Below are positions 48,301 to 54,376 of a DNA stretch of 64,000 nt, in pieces (the first letter of the stretch is position 1; every line of letters starts with the position of its first letter). The stretch lies in NCBI GenBank assembly GCA_017643165.1, contig JAEPNY010000003.1, positions 62,001 through 126,000 of the forward strand. Direction: 5' to 3'. This DNA comes from Psychroserpens sp. (GTDB lineage: Bacteria; Bacteroidota; Bacteroidia; Flavobacteriales; Flavobacteriaceae). Both the position numbers and the translations under genes were made by a program. Below the pieces are notes generated by a model. The model saw only the letters and a list, made by a program, of their open reading frames with translations, searched no databases and had not been told where the DNA came from.

Positions 48301-48662
48301 TTAGCTGTTTCCTTCACTAAAGCAAAAGCTTCAGCCATAATATCATTCAATACGACTTCGGTAACTTCAAAGATCTCATCTTCTAACTTATCAATTGACT
48401 CATAAATATCTTCTCTTTTGTCAATGTCTTCGGTTTCTTCTGCGTCTTTCTGTAATTTATCAATCTGTTCTTGAACAGGTTTTCGAGCCTCTGCGATCTG
48501 TGCTTTGAATGCTATCGTTTTTGCTCTCAATTCATCATCTGATAACTGCTCTAATGTCGCTTCAAATGCATTAACTTTAGAAACAATAGGGGATAATGCT
48601 TTTACATCTTGTTTAGCTTTATCTCCTACAAATACTTTTAATACTGAATTTAAAAAACTCAT
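45309..48662 (-). CDS. secA: Preprotein translocase ATPase SecA
   Basis: SecA drives secretory proteins through SecYEG. The 1117-residue length is usual for Bacteroidota, which carry large insertions. Visible are the DEAD-type motor ([40 protein letters not shown]), GGRP/AGRP region ([15 protein letters not shown]), [11 protein letters not shown] and [15 protein letters not shown]. The C-terminus ends in KGEWVLVED without the CxCx(8)CH zinc finger of E. coli SecA. The mRNA leader contains an 18-bp perfect palindrome. Confidence 0.98.
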   Translation of the reverse strand: [1117 protein letters not shown]

Positions 48663-48683
48663 GGTGTGTTTATTATATTTTAT

Positions 48684-48701
48684 TACGTTGCTAGCAACGT
48701 A
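48684..48701. promoter_or_regulatory. Perfect 18-bp palindrome in the secA leader
   Basis: TACGTTGCTAGCAACGTA is a perfect inverted repeat between the -7 box (48727-48734) and the secA start (48662), ending 21 bases from the ATG. As RNA it forms a 7-bp stem with CUAG loop; as DNA it is a typical dimer operator. It lies inside the predicted 5' untranslated region. Confidence 0.5.
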
Positions 48702-48726
48702 GGGTATGTCATGTTTTATCGAATCT

Positions 48727-48734
48727 CAAAGATA
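48727..48734 (-). promoter_or_regulatory. -7 box for secA
   Basis: The reverse strand reads TATCTTTG, a perfect TAnnTTTG box, 64 bases upstream of the secA ATG. Confidence 0.5.
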
Positions 48735-48767
48735 AGATTTGTGTTATTTTTTCCGAAGTTTCAGGCA

Positions 48768-48794
48768 CAAAAAAAGTCTCGTGAAGAGACTTTT
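48768..48794 (-). terminator. Intrinsic terminator of the DUF2795 gene
   Basis: AAAAGTCTC (48772-48780) pairs perfectly with GAGACTTTT (48786-48794) across a 5-base loop. On the reverse strand a run of T follows. Confidence 0.88.
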
Positions 48795-48835
48795 AACGTT
48801 TATTTGGTTTTATCAAAGCGGAAACCATTCCATCT

Positions 48836-49057
48836 TTAATATTCATCCTCATTCCAGAGGTAATCTTCATCAGTTGGATAGTCTGACCAGATTTCTTCGA
48901 TGGAATCGTACGAATCGCCTTCGTCTTCTATCGCTTGTAGATTTTCAACAACTTCTAAAGGAGCTCCTGTTCTAATAGCGTAGTCGATTAATTCATCTTT
49001 TGTTGCTGGCCAAGGTGCATCACTTAAATAGGATGCTAGTTCTAATGTCCAATACAT
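48836..49057 (-). CDS. DUF2795 family small protein
   Basis: This 73-residue protein has a DUF2795 core (MYWTLELASYLSDAPWPATKDELIDYAIRTGAPLEVVENLQ) and a strongly acidic tail (SDYPTDEDYLWNEDEY). The family is small, soluble and of unknown function; similar proteins are widely conserved in Flavobacteriaceae. It has its own promoter and terminator. Confidence 0.88.
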   Translation of the reverse strand: MYWTLELASYLSDAPWPATKDELIDYAIRTGAPLEVVENLQAIEDEGDSYDSIEEIWSDYPTDEDYLWNEDEY

Positions 49058-49079
49058 TTCTTACAGGTTTATTTTTTTG

Positions 49080-49087
49080 CAAAAATA
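49080..49087 (-). promoter_or_regulatory. -7 box for the DUF2795 gene
   Basis: The reverse strand reads TTATTTTTG, containing TATTTTTG, about 22 bases before the ATG at 49057. Confidence 0.5.
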
Positions 49088-49205
49088 AAATTATAGTTCA
49101 TAAAGTCAAGAAAAAAGTGAATTAATTAAAAATTAATTTAAAGAACGTTTTGTTTTTATTGATTTTTAAGCCAAGTGAACTACATTTAATTCTGCAAAGT
49201 TTTAT

Positions 49206-49781
49206 TTAAGATTCCTTTTCAGGAATCCATTTTACTTCGTCGGCTCGTAAGTCATGGGACAACTTTCGTGCCAATACAAATAGGTAGTCAGAAAGTCGGT
49301 TTAAGTACTTTAAACTCTCTGGTTGAAATGGTTCTAAATCATTTAGCGCACTCGCTAATCGTTCAGCACGTCTACAAACACAGCGTGCGATGTGACAGAA
49401 TGACACCGTTTGATGACCTCCTGGTAATACGAAGTGTGTCATAGGAGGTAACGCTTCATTCATTGCGTCCATTTCGTTTTCCAAAACTGAAATATCAGCT
49501 TCAGAAATCTTTGGAATGTTTAAGCGTTCCTTTCCACTTTTTAGAATTGCCTTCTCTGGATCGGTTGCTAAGATTGCACCAACAGTAAACAAACGATCTT
49601 GAATCGTCATTATGATCTGTTTATACTGTTCATTGATGTCTTGGTCTCTTATTAGTCCAAGATGCGAATTAAGCTCATCAACCGTGCCGTAGCTGTCAAT
49701 ACGTATATGGTGTTTAGGAACCCTTGTGCCTCCAAAGAGTGCTGTTGTTCCTTTATCTCCTGTTTTGGTATATATTTTCAT
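49206..49781 (-). CDS. Cob(I)alamin adenosyltransferase, PduO type
   Basis: This 191-residue enzyme transfers the adenosyl group of ATP to cob(I)alamin. The ATP-binding N-terminus KIYTKTGDKGTTALFGGTRVPK and the signature CRRAERLASAL are typical of PduO/MMAB. It may supply the coenzyme that MeaB (35.2-36.2 kb) loads onto methylmalonyl-CoA mutase. Confidence 0.94.
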   Translation of the reverse strand: MKIYTKTGDKGTTALFGGTRVPKHHIRIDSYGTVDELNSHLGLIRDQDINEQYKQIIMTIQDRLFTVGAILATDPEKAILKSGKERLNIPKISEADISVLENEMDAMNEALPPMTHFVLPGGHQTVSFCHIARCVCRRAERLASALNDLEPFQPESLKYLNRLSDYLFVLARKLSHDLRADEVKWIPEKES

Positions 49782-49803
49782 AGCAGAAATACGATTTGAT
49801 GTG

Positions 49804-49811
49804 CAAATTTA
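49804..49811 (-). promoter_or_regulatory. -7 box for the adenosyltransferase gene
   Basis: The reverse strand reads TAAATTTG, 22 bases before the ATG at 49781. Confidence 0.5.
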
Positions 49812-49854
49812 CGAGTTTTTGAATCGATAAAGGTGTAGGTCGCAATTGAATCAA

Positions 49855-50052
49855 TTAATTTCTGACCTTAACGCGAATTCCCTTACTTAAGGTGCTAACA
49901 CCAAATACGAACATTAGCACAGGTAATAATAGATAATATAAATAAGCCGTGTTTTTATTTTCAATAACAAAAAGCGCCATTTCGTTTAATACTATTGATG
50001 CTATAAAACAGAGTAAGATTCCAGAGATAATAAAGCCTAATTTTTTAGTCAT
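49855..50052 (-). CDS. Small two-helix membrane protein
   Basis: This 65-residue protein has two hydrophobic helices (LGFIISGILLCFIASIVL and YLYYLLLPVLMFVFGVST) and a basic C-terminus. No family is recognised. It starts 20 bases after the ABC ATPase stop and may be cotranscribed with it. Confidence 0.65.
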   Translation of the reverse strand: MTKKLGFIISGILLCFIASIVLNEMALFVIENKNTAYLYYLLLPVLMFVFGVSTLSKGIRVKVRN

Positions 50053-50072
50053 GGTATTAGGTGTTATTTGAA

Positions 50073-50756
50073 TTAGTTTCGAGTGTCACTTTCAATCATA
50101 CCATCTCTTAATCGTATTATACGCTTGGCGTGAGCCGCAATATCTTCTTCATGCGTCACCATGATAACAGTATTTCCTGCCTGATGAATTTCATCGAAAA
50201 GGGTCATGATTTCATGACCTGTTTTTGAATCTAAATTACCAGTAGGCTCATCGGCCAGTATGATAGAAGGTTTATTTACAAGGGCACGTCCAACGGCAAC
50301 ACGTTGACGTTGTCCACCAGATAATTGATTAGGTTTATGATCCATTCTATCGGCTAATCCAACATCAGTAAGAACTTCTTCAGCACGCTTGTGTCGCGCA
50401 GTTTTTGATTGACCTGCATAGACCATAGGTAGTGCTACATTATCTAAAGCCGTTGTTCTTGGTAACAGATTGAAGGTTTGAAAAACGAATCCGATTTCGG
50501 TATTTCTAATCTCTGCCAATTCATCATCACTCATCTGACTAACGTCTTTACCATTGAGAATATAGGTGCCAGCGGTTGGAGTATCCAAACAACCTAAAAT
50601 ATTCATAAGCGTTGATTTTCCAGACCCTGACGGTCCCATTATCGCGACATAATCACCAGTCTCGATATCGAGATCAATTCCTTTAAGTACATGAACAGTC
50701 TCCTGACCGAGTTTAAAATCGCGTATAATGTCTCTAATTTCAATGACGTTACTCAT
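50073..50756 (-). CDS. ABC transporter ATPase of the LolD/MacB type
   Basis: This 227-residue ATPase has Walker [13 protein letters not shown], the LolD/MacB-type insertion [19 protein letters not shown], signature [15 protein letters not shown] and Walker [13 protein letters not shown]. Such subunits power lipoprotein release (LolCDE) or MacB-type export. No permease is adjacent, so its partner lies elsewhere. Confidence 0.93.
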   Translation of the reverse strand: MSNVIEIRDIIRDFKLGQETVHVLKGIDLDIETGDYVAIMGPSGSGKSTLMNILGCLDTPTAGTYILNGKDVSQMSDDELAEIRNTEIGFVFQTFNLLPRTTALDNVALPMVYAGQSKTARHKRAEEVLTDVGLADRMDHKPNQLSGGQRQRVAVGRALVNKPSIILADEPTGNLDSKTGHEIMTLFDEIHQAGNTVIMVTHEEDIAAHAKRIIRLRDGMIESDTRN

Positions 50757-50832
50757 ACTGGGCTTTCTTTAATTTTTGTTGAATCTGCAAGATACAGATT
50801 TCACTACATATGACGCAATAGACCGTCGCTTG

Positions 50833-51603
50833 TTACACTCTGATCTTGAAATTTTGTTTCACCTGTTCATTTCTAAAAAACACTAAGCCCCAAAAGAAGG
50901 TATCCACAGTTACAGTAACATCCGGATGAGCCTTTATTTCTTTCCAAGCTGCTTTCATGTCTTTTGACCAATAAATGTCGTCAAAAATAAAGACCGAATC
51001 GTTATGTGCGGTTTTTATTAATATGTCGAAGTAGTTAAGCGTCGCTTCTTTCTCATGGTGTCCATCAAAAAAGATAAGATCAAAGTGTTTGTTAGCTAAT
51101 TTTGGTAAAATTTCATTAAAGCTGCTATTTATAATGTCAACATTTAAAATATGAGCCTCTTTTAGCTGGTGTTCAGCAATTTTAGAAATTTGATCGCAAC
51201 CTTCAATGCTTACAATTGAATTATTTGGATTCCCGAGCGCTAAAACCTGCGTTGCCATGCCTAGAGAGGTGCCGAGTTCCAAACTTTGACGAGGTTCAAA
51301 ATACTTAGTAATTCTGTAAAGTAATTTAATGCGTTTTAATGTACTTCCTGAAGTTTTTGCAATGGCATTAATTGCTCTTTTATTTGAATTGAAAACACGT
51401 GATCCAGAACCGAAATCGGTTATAGTGATCTCAGTAGAATCTTCAAGTAAATTCTGACGGTATGATTTAATAAATTGATAGTCTTTATAAATGGATTTAT
51501 CATAAAAACACTTTGTGACTAAATCATAAACAAAAGGTGAATGAACACCATGTTGATTGGTGGATTTAAAAAGAAACTTTATGTATTCAATAATTTGAAA
51601 CAT
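50833..51603 (-). CDS. SAM-dependent methyltransferase (O-methyltransferase-like)
   Basis: This 256-residue protein has a class I methyltransferase fold (SLELGTSLGMATQVLALG as motif I, VSIEGCDQISKIAEHQL, FDLIFFDGHHEKEATLNYFDIL). The DGHHE segment resembles catechol-type O-methyltransferases. The substrate is unknown. It lies 2 bases after the ABC-F gene and is probably in the same transcript. Confidence 0.85.
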   Translation of the reverse strand: MFQIIEYIKFLFKSTNQHGVHSPFVYDLVTKCFYDKSIYKDYQFIKSYRQNLLEDSTEITITDFGSGSRVFNSNKRAINAIAKTSGSTLKRIKLLYRITKYFEPRQSLELGTSLGMATQVLALGNPNNSIVSIEGCDQISKIAEHQLKEAHILNVDIINSSFNEILPKLANKHFDLIFFDGHHEKEATLNYFDILIKTAHNDSVFIFDDIYWSKDMKAAWKEIKAHPDVTVTVDTFFWGLVFFRNEQVKQNFKIRV

Positions 51604-51605
51604 CG

Positions 51606-53474
51606 TTAAGATTCAAATTTCTCAGAAAGTTCGAACCAGCGCAATTCTTTAGTTTCAATAACTTCTATTAAAGCTTGAAGCTCTAAAGATAGCTCGTTAA
51701 TTTCTTCAGCATTCAATGTGGCATCATTGAATTTTGCTTCCAACGCTTTTTTATCTAATTCAAGGGATCGAATCTTACTCTCTAAATTTCGATACTCTTT
51801 TTGTTCATTAAAGCTTAATTTTTGCGCCTTGTTATCGGCTTCGCCAGAGGTGTTTTTGGTACTGACTTTAGTAGCTTCGGAAGATTTGGGCGGATTTGAA
51901 GATTCATAAGCTCTATAATCCGTATAATTTCCAGGGAAATCCTTTATAATACCTTGGCCTTGAAATACAAATAAATGATCTACAATTTTATCCATAAAAT
52001 AACGGTCATGAGACACAACGAGAAGACATCCAGGAAAGTCGAGTAGGAAATTCTCCAAGATGTTAAGTGTAACAATATCTAGATCGTTAGTTGGTTCATC
52101 GAGGATCAAGAAATTCGGGTTTTGTATCAAAACTGTACAGAGGTATAGGCGTTTTTGTTCGCCACCACTTAGTTTTTCTACAAAATCATGCTGCTTCTTA
52201 CCATCAAATAAAAAGCGTTCTAATAGTTGTTTAGCACTTATTTGACGTCCTTTAGTCAATGGGATATATTCTCCGAATGCCTTTATCACATCAATAACCT
52301 TTTGTTCAGGTTTAATCTGGATACCACCTTGTGTATAATATCCAAATTTCACGGTGTCGCCAACTATGATTTTTCCCGCATCTGGCGTGATACCATTCGT
52401 AAGCATATTCAGAAAGGTTGATTTCCCTGTACCATTTTTGCCAATAATACCTATGCGTTCCCCTCTTTTAAATGTGTATTCAAAATTCTTCAGAATGATT
52501 TTGTCTTCAAACGCCTTAGATACATTATGAAACTCAATAATTTTAGAACCGAGGCGTTCCATATTAATTTCAAGTTGAACTGTATGGTCTTTCCGGCGTT
52601 GATGCGCACGTTTTTTTATATCTGAAAAATCATCTATTCGCGATTTGGACTTAGTTGTTCGCGCTTTTGGTTGACGACGCATCCACTCCAATTCTTTTTT
52701 GAAAAGTTGTTTTGCTTTTCCAGTTTCAATTTGCTCTAAGGTTATGCGAGCCTCTTTTTGTTCTAGATAATAGGAGTAATTACCCTTGTAAGTATAAAGT
52801 TTTCCGTGATCTAATTCTATGATTTCATTGCAAACACGTTCTAAGAAATAACGGTCATGCGTCACCATAAATAGGGTTAATTGTGATTTGGCAAAATAGT
52901 GTTCTAGCCATTCAATCATCTCTAAATCAAGATGGTTTGTTGGTTCATCTAAAACTAATAAATCAGGTTCACTAATTAATGCCTGTGCCAAAGCTAATCG
53001 CTTAATTTGACCGCCAGACATGGTTTTAATCTTTTGATCTAAATCATTTAGTTTTAATTGCGATAGAATTTGTTTAAACTGCAATTCGAACTCCCATGCA
53101 TTGTGGATTTCCATTTGTTCGAAAGCACTTTGATAGGCTTCTGTGTCATCAGGATTTTGAAGTGCTTGCTCGTAATTCTCAATAATTTTTAGCTGAGGTG
53201 CTTCAGAGCTAAAAATCGTATCCTTAATACTAAGATTTGGATCGAAATAAGGTGATTGTGGTAAGAAGGCCATTCGGATGCCTTTTCTCATAACTACCTG
53301 ACCTGAATCAGGTGTGTCATCACCCGATAGGATATTTAAAATGGATGTTTTTCCGCTTCCATTTTTAGCAACAAAGGCAATCTTATCATCCTTATGAATG
53401 CTAAATGATAGGTCCGAAAACAGCTCTAATTCGCCATAAGATTTCGAGATATGTTCTACAGTCAGATAGTTCAA
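51606..53474 (-). CDS. ABC-F family ATPase (TTG start)
   Basis: This ABC-F protein of about 622 residues has two ATP-binding domains without membrane segments. Walker A sites are VAKNGSGKTSIL and IGKNGTGKSTFL; signatures are MSGGQIKRLALAQ and LSGGEQKRLYLC. The linker is the basic P-site motif region (about 240-300), and a C-terminal coiled coil follows. It probably acts on the ribosome (Uup/EttA-like). The start is taken as TTG at 53474 (NYLTVEHISKSYG); the longer frame to 53579 would add a non-homologous hydrophobic stretch and collide with the divergent wza gene. Confidence 0.9.
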   Translation of the reverse strand: MNYLTVEHISKSYGELELFSDLSFSIHKDDKIAFVAKNGSGKTSILNILSGDDTPDSGQVVMRKGIRMAFLPQSPYFDPNLSIKDTIFSSEAPQLKIIENYEQALQNPDDTEAYQSAFEQMEIHNAWEFELQFKQILSQLKLNDLDQKIKTMSGGQIKRLALAQALISEPDLLVLDEPTNHLDLEMIEWLEHYFAKSQLTLFMVTHDRYFLERVCNEIIELDHGKLYTYKGNYSYYLEQKEARITLEQIETGKAKQLFKKELEWMRRQPKARTTKSKSRIDDFSDIKKRAHQRRKDHTVQLEINMERLGSKIIEFHNVSKAFEDKIILKNFEYTFKRGERIGIIGKNGTGKSTFLNMLTNGITPDAGKIIVGDTVKFGYYTQGGIQIKPEQKVIDVIKAFGEYIPLTKGRQISAKQLLERFLFDGKKQHDFVEKLSGGEQKRLYLCTVLIQNPNFLILDEPTNDLDIVTLNILENFLLDFPGCLLVVSHDRYFMDKIVDHLFVFQGQGIIKDFPGNYTDYRAYESSNPPKSSEATKVSTKNTSGEADNKAQKLSFNEQKEYRNLESKIRSLELDKKALEAKFNDATLNAEEINELSLELQALIEVIETKELRWFELSEKFES

Positions 53475-53525
53475 ATTGAAATTTTTTACAAAGTAAATCA
53501 ATATCCTCAAAAAAACGATGAATAG

Positions 53526-53556
53526 TTTTGTTATTAATGGTGATAGGTTATATTTG
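53526..53556 (+). promoter_or_regulatory. Promoter of the surface-polysaccharide operon
   Basis: TTTTG (53526-53530), an 18-base spacer and TATATTTG (53549-53556) form a complete Bacteroidota promoter. The wza ATG follows 22 bases later. It is the strongest promoter match seen in the window, and no other clear promoter occurs before the end. Confidence 0.7.
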
Positions 53557-53578
53557 TGAAGCATCAAGCAACTTAACA

Positions 53579-54373
53579 ATGAATAGACAGTTTCTGCTAA
53601 TTGGAGTCCTGCTCTGTGCGGTTTTTACATCCTGTATTCCGCAAAAGGATATTGTATATCTTCAGAATAAAAATGAGGCCTTAGATTCGACTCAGATCAT
53701 GGTAGAGCAACCAAAGCTTTATCGCGTTCAGATTAACGATATCCTAAATATCAGAATAAAGGTCTTAGATCAGGAAAATGTCACTATTTTTAATCCTGTT
53801 GGTGAGGGAAATTTAAATGCCACTAGTCAGGAGCGTGCTTATTTCGATGGGTTCACTGTTGATATACACGGTAATATTCGCGTGCCTACTTTAGGAAAAT
53901 TTAATGTTCTCGGTTTCACTATGGAAGAAATTGAGGATAATATAAAAGAGCGATTACTTGAAGATCAGTTTAAGGAAACAGCCAACATTTTTGTAACGGT
54001 GAAGTTAGCTGGATTACGCTATACAGCTACAGGTGAGGTTGCGAGTCCGCAGACGGTTACCCTTTTTCAAGAGCGTGTTAATATATTTGAAGCTTTGGCA
54101 AATGTGGGAGATATTCCTGTCACAGGTAATAGAAAGGAAGTTCAAATTATTAGGCAATACCCTGACGGTCAAAAAATACATACTTTAGATCTTACCGATA
54201 GAGCTGTAATGAAGTCGCCATATTACTTCATACAACCTAATGATATGATCTATGTGAAACCATTAAAGCAAAAATCATTAGGTACGGGAACAACTGCTGT
54301 TCAAACACTTGGGACGGTCGCTACTGTTTTGTCACTGATAACGACTTCCGTACTCATATTTACCAGACTATAA
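53579..54373 (+). CDS. wza: Polysaccharide export outer-membrane lipoprotein (Wza-like)
   Basis: This 264-residue lipoprotein has lipobox FTSC (MNRQFLLIGVLLCAVFTSC). It contains a polysaccharide-export domain (YRVQINDILNIRIKV, GFTVDIHGNIRVPTLGKFNVLG) and a SLBB domain (RYTATGEVASPQTVTLF). A C-terminal hydrophobic helix should span the outer membrane, as in Wza. The start at 53579 removes 17 codons that would overlap the promoter. It forms the outer-membrane exit for the polysaccharide made by the genes downstream. Confidence 0.93.
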   Translation: MNRQFLLIGVLLCAVFTSCIPQKDIVYLQNKNEALDSTQIMVEQPKLYRVQINDILNIRIKVLDQENVTIFNPVGEGNLNATSQERAYFDGFTVDIHGNIRVPTLGKFNVLGFTMEEIEDNIKERLLEDQFKETANIFVTVKLAGLRYTATGEVASPQTVTLFQERVNIFEALANVGDIPVTGNRKEVQIIRQYPDGQKIHTLDLTDRAVMKSPYYFIQPNDMIYVKPLKQKSLGTGTTAVQTLGTVATVLSLITTSVLIFTRL

Positions 54374-54376
54374 CGA

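Noticed and set aside
53475-53579. Longer ABC-F start at 53579
   Set aside because: It would overlap the wza promoter and start codon and add a hydrophobic stretch foreign to ABC-F proteins; TTG at 53474 gives the family N-terminus.
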